Shown in pieces: positions 1-8,337 of a DNA stretch of 64,000 bases. How positions within the stretch are numbered: the first letter of the stretch is position 1; each line of letters starts with the position of its first letter. The stretch lies in contig CAXXWT010000002.1 in NCBI GenBank assembly GCA_963674685.2, positions 1,178,001 through 1,242,000 on the forward strand, in the 5' to 3' direction. The position numbers and the translations under genes were made by a program. The notes beneath the pieces are model-generated. The model saw only the letters and a program-made list of their open reading frames with translations. It did not search any database and was not told the origin of the DNA. Origin of the DNA: G963674685 sp963674685. GTDB taxonomy: Bacteria > Lernaellota > Lernaellaia > JACKCT01.

Positions 1-2
1 CT

Positions 3-725
3 CTGGCCACGATCCGGGCCGGGCTTGAGATTCTCGACCGGGAACTGGAAATGGAGGCTTCCAACCGCCAGGTTCTGGTGACGATCATTCGCGAAGTCAA
101 GCATGTGAACCGGCTTGTCACGGACCTGCTCAACGTGGCCAGGTCCGAGCCCTTCAATCCCTTGCCCATGGATCTGATTCCCGTCATTCTGGATACCTGC
201 GAACCCTTTTTGCACATCGCGCGGCGCAAGGGAATCAAGTTCGACATCGACGTTCCCGAAAGCCCCATCACCACGATCGTGGATCCCAGAGCGTTCCGGC
301 GATTTTTAGGCAACCTGATCATCAACGCCACCGACGCTTTGGGCGGCGAGGGCGTCATCGAGGTTCGCGCCGCCGTGCTCGACGGCCGGGAGGTCCACGC
401 GCTGTTTCCCGATTTTCCTGACGGCGTCGCGGTGCTTTCCGTTTCCGACAACGGTCCCGGCATTCAAAAGGATCTCGCCGGCAGGATTTTCGAGCCGTTT
501 TTCACGACCAAATCGGCGGGCACCGGTCTGGGCCTGGCGGTGGCCGCCGACATTGTCGAGTCCCATGGCGGAAAACTCATCGTGAAAAACAAGGAAACGG
601 GCGGCGCGATGTTCAAGGCCTATTTGCCGATGGGAGACATCGGCGCGATGGACGGCGGAGCGATAAAAGGAAATCTTTTACAAAAAAATCTCGGTCGATA
701 TTATTCAGGCGGAAGCCAAAGATAA
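3..725 (+). CDS. Sensor histidine kinase, C-terminal part (cut by left edge)
   Basis: The open frame runs from the left edge, so the N-terminus and sensor domain are missing. The first residues (LATIRAGLEIL) are the segment that normally follows the phospho-accepting His in a HisKA domain, so that His lies just outside the window. The ATP-binding domain is complete: N box (NLIINATDAL), G1 box (DNGPGI), F box (FEPFFTTK) and G2 box (GTGLGLAVA). It would autophosphorylate and donate to a response regulator. The NtrC-type regulator starts about 45 bases downstream on the same strand and is the likely partner. The last ~30 residues after the kinase core are not conserved-looking. Family assignment is firm; the signal sensed is unknown. 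Confidence 0.9.
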   Translation: MATIRAGLEILDRELEMEASNRQVLVTIIREVKHVNRLVTDLLNVARSEPFNPLPMDLIPVILDTCEPFLHIARRKGIKFDIDVPESPITTIVDPRAFRRFLGNLIINATDALGGEGVIEVRAAVLDGREVHALFPDFPDGVAVLSVSDNGPGIQKDLAGRIFEPFFTTKSAGTGLGLAVAADIVESHGGKLIVKNKETGGAMFKAYLPMGDIGAMDGGAIKGNLLQKNLGRYYSGGSQR

Positions 726-768
726 TTTGCCGGCGAACTGACGGCTTGAAAACGCCTGATCGGTCAAG

Positions 769-2202
769 ATGAAAGGCAACATGGACGCCAATATGCACGG
801 CACGGTTCTGATCGTCGATGACGAGGAAAATCTGGGGCTCTTTTTACAGCGCCTGATCATCGCCGAAGGTTTCGACGCGCACGTGGCCACAAGCGCGGAA
901 ACCGCCAGGGCTTCCGCCGGGAAATTATACCCGGATATATTTCTGCTCGACATCCGCCTGCCCGACGCCAACGGCGTGGAGCTGATGCAAGAACTGCGTG
1001 AGGAGTATCCCAGCGCCCAATTCATCATGATGACGGCGCACGGCTCGATCCGCACCGCCGTTCAAAGCACGCGATTCGGCGCTTTCGAGTATTTCACCAA
1101 GCCCATCGAGCCCGACGAGCTGACCGTGTCGTTGAAAAACGCCATGAAAACTCGGCGCCTGGCCGAAGAGGTGGAGCATCTTCGCCGGAAAACCCGAATC
1201 CACTCCGGCATGATCGACGTCAGCTTTCAGCGATTCCCCTCGCCGGCCATGCGAAAAGTGGTGGACAAGGTGTCCCGCGCCGCCGAAAGCGATGTTTCCA
1301 TCCTGCTGACCGGCGAATCGGGAACGGGCAAGAATTTTCTGGCGCGCTGGATACACTCCATTTCCCCGAGAGCCGCGGGGCCGTTTTTCGATATCAATTG
1401 CGCGTCGATTACGCCGTCACTCGTGGAATCCGAGCTTTTCGGTCATGAGCCGGGGGCGTTCACCGGAAGCCGGGGGCGCAAGCGCGGCCTTCTCGAACTG
1501 GCCGGCGGCGGCACGCTGCTTCTCGATGAAATCGGCGACATGGCCGTCGAACTGCAGGCCCGCCTTTTGACTTTCATGGACACGCAGACTCTGCGCCGCG
1601 TGGGCGGAGAAACCAATATCAAGGTCGACGCCCGCATCATCTCCGCGACGAATCAGGATCTCGAGAATCTGGTCGAAGAAGGCCGGTTTCGCCGCGATTT
1701 GTTTTATCGGCTCAATGTCCTGGCGGTCAGGATGCCGCCTTTGCGGGAGCGAAAAGAGGACATTCCGATTCTGGCGTCGGAAACCCTCGCCCGCCTGACC
1801 CATAATATGGATTGGAAGCAAGCGCCGGCCCTTTCTCCCGAGGCCGAACGCCAGCTTATGGATTACGATTGGCCCGGCAACGTCAGGGAGCTTCGCAACG
1901 TCCTGGAAAGGACCATGTTCGAATCCGGCGACAAGTCTGTGATCACGCATATAAACCTCATGAAAACCGCTCATCTTGCATTGAGGCTGGAATCGATTTC
2001 AGCGGACGCGCCCACCGGCGAGTTGGCGTTGGGATTTCCGGCGGAAAACTTTGTCATGAAAGATGCCTTGAACGAATTGACGAAAAAGCTGGTCGTAAAA
2101 GCGATAGAGCTAACAAAAACCAAAAAAGAAGCGTCCGAGTTATTGGGCATCACCAGGCACTCCCTCGCGCACTATATCAAAACCTATAACCTGGATGCGT
2201 GA
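769..2202 (+). CDS. Sigma-54-dependent response regulator (NtrC family)
   Basis: Three domains are visible. A receiver domain (about 11-125) has the acidic DDE triplet, phospho-acceptor Asp near 61 (LLDIRLP) and Lys near 111 (TKP). A sigma-54 AAA+ domain (about 155-385) has Walker A GESGTGK near 182, Walker B LLLDE near 252 and the loop GAFTGS near 229. A Fis-type helix-turn-helix (KKEASELLGITRHSLAHYI) ends the protein. The loop is normally GAFTGA, and the last Ala is Ser here. The start may be 769 or the Met at 781. The 477-residue length is normal. It follows the kinase gene, and palindromes plus a sigma-54 promoter lie immediately downstream, so it probably activates the receiver gene at 2471. 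Confidence 0.93.
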   Translation: MKGNMDANMHGTVLIVDDEENLGLFLQRLIIAEGFDAHVATSAETARASAGKLYPDIFLLDIRLPDANGVELMQELREEYPSAQFIMMTAHGSIRTAVQSTRFGAFEYFTKPIEPDELTVSLKNAMKTRRLAEEVEHLRRKTRIHSGMIDVSFQRFPSPAMRKVVDKVSRAAESDVSILLTGESGTGKNFLARWIHSISPRAAGPFFDINCASITPSLVESELFGHEPGAFTGSRGRKRGLLELAGGGTLLLDEIGDMAVELQARLLTFMDTQTLRRVGGETNIKVDARIISATNQDLENLVEEGRFRRDLFYRLNVLAVRMPPLRERKEDIPILASETLARLTHNMDWKQAPALSPEAERQLMDYDWPGNVRELRNVLERTMFESGDKSVITHINLMKTAHLALRLESISADAPTGELALGFPAENFVMKDALNELTKKLVVKAIELTKTKKEASELLGITRHSLAHYIKTYNLDA

Positions 2203-2213
2203 AATACACGCAT
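2195..2213. promoter_or_regulatory. Palindromic activator site 1 (putative UAS)
   Basis: A perfect 7-bp inverted repeat, ATGCGTG-N5-CACGCAT, overlaps the stop codon of the NtrC-type regulator gene. The same TGCGTG-N5-CACGCA design recurs twice further downstream before a sigma-54 promoter. I infer that this is an enhancer-like binding site for the adjacent regulator. Its position inside the gene end is typical of compact promoters. Confidence 0.6.
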
Positions 2214-2214
2214 C

Positions 2215-2231
2215 GGCGTGATTATCACGCA
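2215..2231. promoter_or_regulatory. Palindromic activator site 2 (putative UAS)
   Basis: GGCGTG-N5-CACGCA differs from the other two copies by one base in the left arm. Its centre is 19 bp from that of site 1, which fits two dimers bound side by side roughly two helical turns apart. Confidence 0.55.
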
Positions 2232-2294
2232 CTGCGTCAAAGGTTCTCTAACCCCCTGAAAACAAAAGGTTAGTGTGCTGATCGAGGCATAATG

Positions 2295-2311
2295 TGCGTG
2301 TTTTTCACGCA
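2295..2311. promoter_or_regulatory. Palindromic activator site 3 (putative UAS)
   Basis: TGCGTG-TTTTT-CACGCA is a perfect 6-bp inverted repeat with the same 5-bp spacer as sites 1 and 2. It lies about 140 bp upstream of the transcription start predicted from the sigma-54 promoter at 2419, the usual distance range for NtrC-family enhancers. Confidence 0.6.
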
Positions 2312-2418
2312 TTTCACTTGTGATTCAAAGCTGATCATTAAGGGGGATGCTCACCGAATTTAGCCGTAACTAGTTGATATTATTTAATAAATATCTTTAC
2401 ATGTGAAAGGCCTGTTTA

Positions 2419-2434
2419 TGGCATGCCTATTGCA
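2419..2434 (+). promoter_or_regulatory. Sigma-54 (-24/-12) promoter
   Basis: TGGCATGCCTATTGCA carries the GG (2420-2421) and GC (2432-2433) doublets separated by exactly 10 bases, and matches the sigma-54 consensus TGGCAC-N5-TTGCA at nearly every position. It is 37 bases before the ATG of the receiver-only regulator and downstream of three palindromic activator-like sites. Confidence 0.8.
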
Positions 2435-2470
2435 AAGACAGAGAATGATTGAATTGACGGAAGTAGTTAC

Positions 2471-2902
2471 ATGATGGTGTCCGAAAACAAAAGTGATGCG
2501 GCGATGACGGTTCTGATGGTGGATGACAACAAGGCTTTGGCCGACTTCACCATGAAGAATATCGTTGCCCGGCACCCGAATTGGAACTGCATTACCGCCA
2601 GTACGGTCACGGAAGCCAGGAATGTCATCCAAAAAACCCCTCCTGAGATAACTCTCATCGACCTGCATCTTTCTTCAGACTCGGGATTAGACCTCCTGAG
2701 GAGCCTGCACCAGATCGTCCCGCCATTGAAAGGCATTCTGGTTTCCGCGACCGTGACAGACGAACTCCGCCGACAAGTCAAGGAACTTGGCGGATACGGA
2801 GTTATGGAAAAACCTTTCGACGTAGGTGAATTGCTGGGTTTAATCCATCAAGCCCTTGCCGATATGGGGCATGATCGGTCCATTAATAAAAGTATTGCTT
2901 GA
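2471..2902 (+). CDS. Single-domain response regulator (CheY-like)
   Basis: A receiver domain fills nearly the whole 143-residue protein. It has an acidic VDD motif near residue 17, a phospho-acceptor Asp in TLIDLHL, and a Lys in MEKPFD near the C-terminus. There is no output domain, so it probably acts by protein-protein contact or in a phosphorelay. The gene is preceded by a consensus sigma-54 promoter and three palindromes. This implies that the NtrC-type regulator encoded just upstream controls it. A second in-frame Met follows the first by one codon, so the exact start may be 2471 or 2474. The partner kinase is unknown; the truncated kinase at the left edge is one candidate. Confidence 0.9.
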   Translation: MMVSENKSDAAMTVLMVDDNKALADFTMKNIVARHPNWNCITASTVTEARNVIQKTPPEITLIDLHLSSDSGLDLLRSLHQIVPPLKGILVSATVTDELRRQVKELGGYGVMEKPFDVGELLGLIHQALADMGHDRSINKSIA

Positions 2903-2939
2903 GAAAAATATTTTTTAAAAAAAGAGAAAACTAAAAAAG

Positions 2940-3037
2940 GCCGTGTCGGGATATGGGCCTGGTGTGAAAGAAAACTAAAGACACGGCGCCCCTCGGCAAA
3001 AGACCTCCATTGAATTAGCCACAGCCGAGTGGCACAA
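2940..3037 (+). other. Possible structured leader RNA before radical SAM gene
   Basis: The gap between the receiver gene and the radical SAM gene contains two ordered inverted repeats. An 8-bp perfect pair is at 2940-2947 and 2980-2987 (GCCGTGTC/GACACGGC). A 6-bp pair is at 2992-2997 and 3024-3029 (CTCGGC/GCCGAG). A strong terminator-like hairpin follows at 3041. Helix, helix, terminator upstream of a gene is the layout of a riboswitch or attenuator. I compared it by eye with c-di-GMP-I and cobalamin riboswitch consensus sequences and could not make it fit, so no class is assigned. Confidence 0.3.
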
Positions 3038-3040
3038 AAA

Positions 3041-3074
3041 AAAGGCCGGGAAACGAAAGTTGCCCGGCCTTTTC
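3041..3074 (+). terminator. Rho-independent terminator
   Basis: A perfect 10-bp stem is formed by AAAGGCCGGG (3041-3050) and CCCGGCCTTT (3063-3072), with a 12-base loop. A-runs upstream and T-runs downstream flank it, so it could work in both directions. It separates the receiver gene from the radical SAM gene. Confidence 0.75.
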
Positions 3075-3185
3075 GCATCTTTATTCCCCTTCAAAAAAAA
3101 ACTTACCGCATACGCTTGGATTTTTGTTGATTGTTCTCTAGTGTCTGAAAGTTGTTCGTAAATTTCCCTCAAGAGACGCTGTCGC

Positions 3186-4664
3186 ATGTCAAAAAAGGTC
3201 GCCCTGATCGCCGTCGGCTACGAACTGATCGGCCTGGAAGTGTTCGCGGCTTTGCTCAAGGCAAGAGGGCATGAGGTCAGGCTCTTTTACGATCCGGGAT
3301 TGTTTGACGATCATTTCTACGTGGAAACGAAACACTTGGGGAAATTGTTTTCCCAAAGCCGAAAAATCGCTCAAAAGGTCGTGGATTACCGGCCCGACGT
3401 GGTGGGCATGACGGTCTTTACCGAGACCTTTGACTGGGCCCGGCAGATGATCGAATGGATCAAGCCCCACGCCGGCGCGCGATTCATCCTCGGCGGCGCG
3501 CACGCCACGCTCGAACCGTCGGCTTGCCTGGAATTGAGCCGGGCGGACGCAGTGTGCGTGGGAGAGGGATGGCGCTCGTTTGTCGATTTCGTCGAGTCGG
3601 ACGACCCGAACGCGAAGATCGACAACATCTATACCCGCAAAGACGACGGCCCCATGCTTCCCGAGGCGATGCTGCTCGAAGACCTGGATTCGCTGCCTTT
3701 CGCCGACAAGACGATTTTCGAAAACGATTACGTCATTGCGGATAATTTTTCGGTCATCACCAGCCTGGGCTGTCCCTATCGATGTAATTTTTGCATCAAC
3801 AACTATCTCCACAAAATCCATCGGGGCCTGGGCAAAATCCTGCGCAGACGCTCCGTCAATCACGTGATGGCAGAACTTGCCGAGGGCAAAAAGCGCTACG
3901 ATTTTCGCTTTGTCTCATTTGTGGACGACACGCTTTTTCTCGATAAGGAATGGTCGTTGAATCTGCTGGAGCAGTACGCCGGGCAAATCGGCGAGCCGTT
4001 TTATTGCCTGGCCCACGTGAGGAATATCGATTGGCCGCTCATCGACGCGCTGAAGGCGGCCGGGTGCGCGCGGCTGGAATTCGGCGTGCAGACATTTCAC
4101 GAGCCGTCCAGAAAGCATTTCTTCGGGCTCGACGAATCCACCGGCAAGGTCATCAAGGCCCTGAAGATGTGCCGCGATGCGGACCTGCCCGTATGCGTTG
4201 ATTACATCGTCGGCATCCCCGGCGCGGACCGGGATTCCTATGAAGAGGCGATCTCGGCCTTCGCGCGCTACAAGGTTCAACGAGTCGCCTGTTTCTGGCT
4301 TCATTATTTTCCGAAAATCGCCATCACGGATATCGCCCTTGAAAAGGGCTATATCACGCGGCAGGAGTATGACGAGGTGCTCTCCGGACGCCTGCCTTCC
4401 TATCACATGAACCGTTTTGTGAAGGATAAAAAACAGGTTCGGTATCTCAAATCGGTCGTATTGCGTTGCAAGCTGCTGGCCGCGATCGGAAACGAAAATT
4501 CGCCCCTTTTGCGCTCGCCTTTGCTGATCGCGTTTTACGGATATCTGCCTTTAGTCGCGACTTCGGCGATAGAGTTCGCGGTGAGTTTATATCAGCGTAA
4601 TTATTTGCTCAAAGGCTACCTGGCCAATTATCGGCTGCAATTGAAGAAATTCTTTTGGCGCTAG
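3186..4664 (+). CDS. B12-binding radical SAM protein
   Basis: The N-terminal ~150 residues form a cobalamin-binding-like Rossmann domain (FILGGAHATLEPSACLEL). The radical SAM core follows with the cluster motif CPYRCNFC near residue 195 and a conserved VSFVDDTLFLD strand. The C-terminal ~100 residues are hydrophobic and basic. The family (BchE/HpnJ/HpnR-like) methylates or rearranges lipids, tetrapyrroles and other unreactive carbons. The substrate cannot be told from sequence. Two more proteins of the same family are encoded at 11140 and 13410. The gene stands alone between a terminator and an Asp-rich lipoprotein gene. Length 492 is normal. Confidence 0.88.
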   Translation: MSKKVALIAVGYELIGLEVFAALLKARGHEVRLFYDPGLFDDHFYVETKHLGKLFSQSRKIAQKVVDYRPDVVGMTVFTETFDWARQMIEWIKPHAGARFILGGAHATLEPSACLELSRADAVCVGEGWRSFVDFVESDDPNAKIDNIYTRKDDGPMLPEAMLLEDLDSLPFADKTIFENDYVIADNFSVITSLGCPYRCNFCINNYLHKIHRGLGKILRRRSVNHVMAELAEGKKRYDFRFVSFVDDTLFLDKEWSLNLLEQYAGQIGEPFYCLAHVRNIDWPLIDALKAAGCARLEFGVQTFHEPSRKHFFGLDESTGKVIKALKMCRDADLPVCVDYIVGIPGADRDSYEEAISAFARYKVQRVACFWLHYFPKIAITDIALEKGYITRQEYDEVLSGRLPSYHMNRFVKDKKQVRYLKSVVLRCKLLAAIGNENSPLLRSPLLIAFYGYLPLVATSAIEFAVSLYQRNYLLKGYLANYRLQLKKFFWR

Positions 4665-4771
4665 GTTCGCGGATCACTTCTTTGTAAATACCCTGTCGGA
4701 TGTGTTAAAAAATTAATCAATAAAAGGAGCTGTGAAAGATTCGCCTGAACCTAAAGCGCTCGGAGGTCGTC

Positions 4772-6388
4772 ATGCGCCATGTCGCCACGCTAATGATGCT
4801 TTGTCTTGTGATCGCCGTTTCTTTTCCTACCGGCTGCGGTTGCGACGAGACTTCCGATTCGTCGGACGATGACAGTGATTTTATCGACGACGACACCGGC
4901 ACGAACGACGATGCTAATGACGACGCGAACGATGATTTGGATGACGATGTCAACGACGATGCCGATGATGATTTGGACGATGATGTCAACGACGACACAG
5001 ACGATGATGCGGATGATGACGACGACGTGGACACGGCTCGTTGCCTTGAGCAAGAGACGGTTCACGTGGCCTTGACCGGCGCCGACGACGAATCCTGCGG
5101 CGGCGAAAGCGCGCCGTGCCTGACCATCGGCCACGGCCTGAGTCGCGCAAGCGCCGGCGACGCGGTGTGCGTGCATTCGGGAACGTACAATGAAAGCTGG
5201 CTTGTGCTTCCCGACGAGGTCACGTTGATATCCTCCGACGGGGCTTTGGAGGCGAAGATTTTCTCAGGCGCCGAAAGCGCCGTGCGTTTCATCAATTTCG
5301 TCGATAACGCGGGCATCGACGGATTCGAGGTTTACGGCTCCTGGAACGAGGGCAGCGCCGGCGACGGGCTCATTCGCGTATTCGAGGCCACGAACGTGAA
5401 GATTAAAAACGTCATGGCTCATGACGCGCCATACGATATGGACGTGATCAAGGTGTCCGGGCAGGTCAGCGGCCTTCTCATCGAAAACGTGGTGGCCTGG
5501 AATCCCGCGCACAGAACCAACGGCGTGGACTTTCAGGAGGACATCGACATCTTCGGAAGCGGAGCGGAAGCCGGCGACCCGCCGCCGGTCAGCGACATCA
5601 CCGTTCGCGGCTGCTGGCTCTTTCACACCGAGGGCATTGGCGACTGGCTGATGTACAGCAAAATCAACGCGGAAAATATTTTATACGAAAACAACATCTT
5701 CGGCCCGTCCGCGGGCATGGGGCCGGGCAATCCCGGCGTGGGGATCGGAACCGGCGAAGCGGGGATTCCCGATTCGTCCGCGGCGGTCGTCACGCACGCC
5801 ATCGTGCGCAACAACATCTTCGTGGGAATAAAAGGCGACGGCGCTTTTTCCGTGATGAATTCCGACGACACGTGGGTTTACAACAACCACTTTTACGGCA
5901 ATTCGGGAGCGGAAACGCGGTCGGTGATTATGCTGCGCGGCAACACGCACGAACTGGGCGCAACGGGGGTCTTCAACAACGTATTTGTAAATAATTATCC
6001 GTCGAAAAACGGAGACGGGAAATTTTTCTGGGTGCGCAACAATCTTCCCGATCCCTGGCATCTGCACAACAACTTCTACTACGACAACCTCGAAACTACC
6101 GACACGCCCTACGCCGGCGATGCCGACAGCGTCTATGACGTCGATCCGCTCCTGGCCGATCCGGCGGTTCCCGACATCACGAATCCGAATCTCGATCGCA
6201 TCGCCGAAATCAAGGCCGGTTTCGCCATCGCCGCAAATTCCCCGGCCTTAGGCGCCGGCGTGAACGCCGTGGGTATAGACGGGCATCCGAACTGGTCGCC
6301 GGGCGTGACGGATAAAAAATGGGATTACGAAAAAGATACGCGCCCATCTGAGGATTCCTGGGACCTGGGCGCCGACGAATTGGAATAA
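4772..6388 (+). CDS. Asp-rich lipoprotein with right-handed beta-helix domain
   Basis: A signal peptide ends in a lipobox-like FPTGC, so it is probably a lipoprotein. Next comes an Asp-rich stretch (about residues 30-88) built on a four-residue period of X-D-D-Y with Asn, Ala, Leu, Val or Thr in the variable places. The rest resembles pectin-lyase-like parallel beta-helix proteins: an N-terminal 'SAPCLTIGHGL' module followed by repeated strands such as VKIKNVMAHDAPYDMDVIKV and AIVRNNIFVGI. No catalytic residues are evident, so a surface carbohydrate-binding or lyase role is only possible. A GGAGG ribosome site sits 6 bases before the ATG. The protein at 8338 has the same architecture. Confidence 0.75.
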   Translation: MRHVATLMMLCLVIAVSFPTGCGCDETSDSSDDDSDFIDDDTGTNDDANDDANDDLDDDVNDDADDDLDDDVNDDTDDDADDDDDVDTARCLEQETVHVALTGADDESCGGESAPCLTIGHGLSRASAGDAVCVHSGTYNESWLVLPDEVTLISSDGALEAKIFSGAESAVRFINFVDNAGIDGFEVYGSWNEGSAGDGLIRVFEATNVKIKNVMAHDAPYDMDVIKVSGQVSGLLIENVVAWNPAHRTNGVDFQEDIDIFGSGAEAGDPPPVSDITVRGCWLFHTEGIGDWLMYSKINAENILYENNIFGPSAGMGPGNPGVGIGTGEAGIPDSSAAVVTHAIVRNNIFVGIKGDGAFSVMNSDDTWVYNNHFYGNSGAETRSVIMLRGNTHELGATGVFNNVFVNNYPSKNGDGKFFWVRNNLPDPWHLHNNFYYDNLETTDTPYAGDADSVYDVDPLLADPAVPDITNPNLDRIAEIKAGFAIAANSPALGAGVNAVGIDGHPNWSPGVTDKKWDYEKDTRPSEDSWDLGADELE

Positions 6389-6391
6389 ACG

Positions 6392-6940
6392 ATGAATCTC
6401 AGCGGATCATTCGCGGACTTTGCTATCGCGGTCTTTCTTGTCACGGTTGCCAGTATCGCGATCATGCATTTGAAAATGGTCGTCTGGACCAAAAGGCGGC
6501 TGAAAAAAAGGATCGATTTTCGCGATCCGACCTACTGGGCGCTCGTGGCGGCTTTTTGTTTTTTCATCGCCTTCACGGCGGTGGAATGGGGAAGAAGCGA
6601 CTGGCAATGGCGCACGCCGCTGACTTTCGCCGGCGTTGTGTTGAGTTTCGGCGGCCTGGGATTGGCCATCCGTGCGCAAAAGGTTCTCGGCGATAATTAT
6701 TCACCCACGGTGAGCAGCAACAACCCCGGCGGGGCGCTGGTTACGACGGGGCCGTACAAATATTTCAAACACCCGATATACGTGGGCAACACGATCCTCA
6801 TGATCGGTCTGCTTTTCATCGCGCATTCCATAGCAGCCTGGATCGCGCTTGCGCCGTACCTGGCCGCGCTGGCGTGGCGCATCAAAGTCGAGAATCGCTT
6901 TATTGAAAAACTTTCTTCCGGTGGACAGAATGGAAATTAA
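6392..6940 (+). CDS. Isoprenylcysteine carboxyl methyltransferase-like membrane protein
   Basis: A small integral membrane protein (182 residues) with about four hydrophobic segments. The C-terminal signature GPYKYFKHPIYVGNTILMIG plus RIKVENRFI matches the ICMT/phospholipid N-methyltransferase-like family, which uses S-adenosylmethionine to methylate lipid or prenyl-cysteine substrates at the membrane. Bacterial members mostly lack a known substrate. The gene starts 4 bases after the beta-helix lipoprotein gene ends, so the two are probably co-transcribed. Confidence 0.8.
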   Translation: MNLSGSFADFAIAVFLVTVASIAIMHLKMVVWTKRRLKKRIDFRDPTYWALVAAFCFFIAFTAVEWGRSDWQWRTPLTFAGVVLSFGGLGLAIRAQKVLGDNYSPTVSSNNPGGALVTTGPYKYFKHPIYVGNTILMIGLLFIAHSIAAWIALAPYLAALAWRIKVENRFIEKLSSGGQNGN

Positions 6941-7025
6941 AAATTCATCGCTCTAAACTGCCCGCACTGGGGAACTTAGGTGTTCCCTGGAAATATCGGA
7001 AAAATGAGGATTTTCAATAAGGACG

Positions 7026-8216
7026 ATGTTCTTGAAAAGCAATAACCGACAAAGCCGAAAAAAAAATGGACGAGACCGTCAAATATTGCAATATTTCACA
7101 CAAATATTTGGCGACGGGCGCGAATTCATTAAATTTATGGTCATTGCCGGATTAGCGCTCCTTTTAGGATCATATTTTATTGTAAATCACATCTGTCGCA
7201 CAGGCGGCGATGATCTAACTGACGGAAAGTGCAAATCGGATTACCCACGAAATCCTTACAATGTAATCGAATGCAAGGATTTAGAAAATAAATGGTCTTG
7301 TGATAATCAGGGATTAGGTGAGTGCGCAAAAGATTTTTATAATTTTTTAGATGCGAATTCAGCGTTTTCAGAAAAAATCAGAGAGCAGCAACTTTCTGAA
7401 CAAATCAGAGAAATTGAAGAGGGAAATGTTACTCTCGAGGGAAATCTGTCTTCTGAAGAATTAAAAAGAAAACTATTGGAAAATCTTAATATAGCGTTTT
7501 TAAAGGGACCGGATTTTCACCGAAGAGAACTTATAGTCACAACAATTAAAGAAAGCGAAGACGATACGAGCTATACAAAGGAGTTGCTTTTTGAAGACCC
7601 TTATGTGGGAACGTTTAAGGCTATTTGGATGTTGCCGAAAAATAGCGAGTCTGTGCCCACGATTGTCTATAGACACGGACATGGTCGTGGAAGAGATTTT
7701 TATGAGGGCTTTAATTGCGCGAATCTCGTAAGAGAAGGATATTCTGTGATTATGCCTGTCTCACGCTGCTTTACAGGAGGAGATTCAGAACACGCTCTTG
7801 CAAAAGAGTTTTTAAAAAAAGGCTTTACAACAATTGGGCTCAGAACCTATGAAAATGCTTTGGTGCTAAAGGCTATGAGGTATTATGCTTCAAAACAAAA
7901 TTCATTTTTGAAAGATAAAGTGGCTTTGTTTGGGCATTCTGGAGGAAGTGCGATTTCAAATCTCTCTTTTCGATTAGACGACTTTGATGCAGGAGTCAGT
8001 GATTTCAAAACGAATTATATCTGCTGGAATGAAGACGGCAAACGGTTCATGGATTGCATGGCTCCAAAAGTTTGGAAATTGCACGACGCTATAAATGATT
8101 TTGCAAGCTCAAAAACTCCCTTATTGGAAATTCCCTACAAAGATCCTACTCCTATGACTTGGAAGACTCATCCAGAAACCTACGATTTTCTAAAAAGTAA
8201 TCTTTTGGATAAATAA
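7026..8216 (+). CDS. Membrane-anchored alpha/beta hydrolase, AT-rich
   Basis: After a basic N-terminus there is one transmembrane segment (about residues 36-55), so the bulk lies outside the membrane. The C-terminal half shows the alpha/beta-hydrolase pattern: an oxyanion-region strand (TIVYRHGHGRG) and a nucleophile elbow GHSGGS near residue 300. A candidate acid and His follow later but cannot be fixed by eye. The first 170 residues are Cys- and Glu-rich and unrecognised. The gene is strikingly AT-rich with Lys/Ile/Asn-biased codons, unlike all neighbours, which suggests recent horizontal acquisition. A GGA lies very close to the ATG. A strong terminator follows. Confidence 0.7.
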   Translation: MFLKSNNRQSRKKNGRDRQILQYFTQIFGDGREFIKFMVIAGLALLLGSYFIVNHICRTGGDDLTDGKCKSDYPRNPYNVIECKDLENKWSCDNQGLGECAKDFYNFLDANSAFSEKIREQQLSEQIREIEEGNVTLEGNLSSEELKRKLLENLNIAFLKGPDFHRRELIVTTIKESEDDTSYTKELLFEDPYVGTFKAIWMLPKNSESVPTIVYRHGHGRGRDFYEGFNCANLVREGYSVIMPVSRCFTGGDSEHALAKEFLKKGFTTIGLRTYENALVLKAMRYYASKQNSFLKDKVALFGHSGGSAISNLSFRLDDFDAGVSDFKTNYICWNEDGKRFMDCMAPKVWKLHDAINDFASSKTPLLEIPYKDPTPMTWKTHPETYDFLKSNLLDK

Positions 8217-8260
8217 TTTTGCAGAAATAAATAAAGCTAGATAACGATGAATAGTTTTGC

Positions 8261-8288
8261 GAGCCCGCCAGGAGGGCGGCTCTTTTTT
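8261..8288 (+). terminator. Rho-independent terminator
   Basis: The hairpin pairs CCGCC with GGCGG around an AGGAG loop, is extended by GAG/CTC with one bulged base, and is followed by a run of six T. It ends transcription of the AT-rich hydrolase gene. Confidence 0.75.
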
Positions 8289-8306
8289 ACATTAATGAAC
8301 TCATGT

Positions 8307-8312
8307 TATAAT
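8307..8312 (+). promoter_or_regulatory. Possible -10 box of the second Asp-rich lipoprotein gene
   Basis: A perfect TATAAT lies 26 bases before the ATG at 8338, which has a strong GGAGG site. The only -35-like hexamer (TTTACA) is at 15 bases, shorter than the ideal spacing, so the promoter call is tentative. Confidence 0.35.
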
Positions 8313-8337
8313 CAGTTTAACTGAATGGAGGAAAGTT

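Noticed and set aside
2940..3037. c-di-GMP-I or cobalamin riboswitch
   Set aside because: The conserved core bases of these classes could not be aligned, so only an unassigned structured leader is reported.
4857..5034. Asp-codon tracts as a CRISPR array or tandem satellite
   Set aside because: They are coding, 12-base-periodic and degenerate, with no regular spacers. No CRISPR array was seen anywhere in the window.
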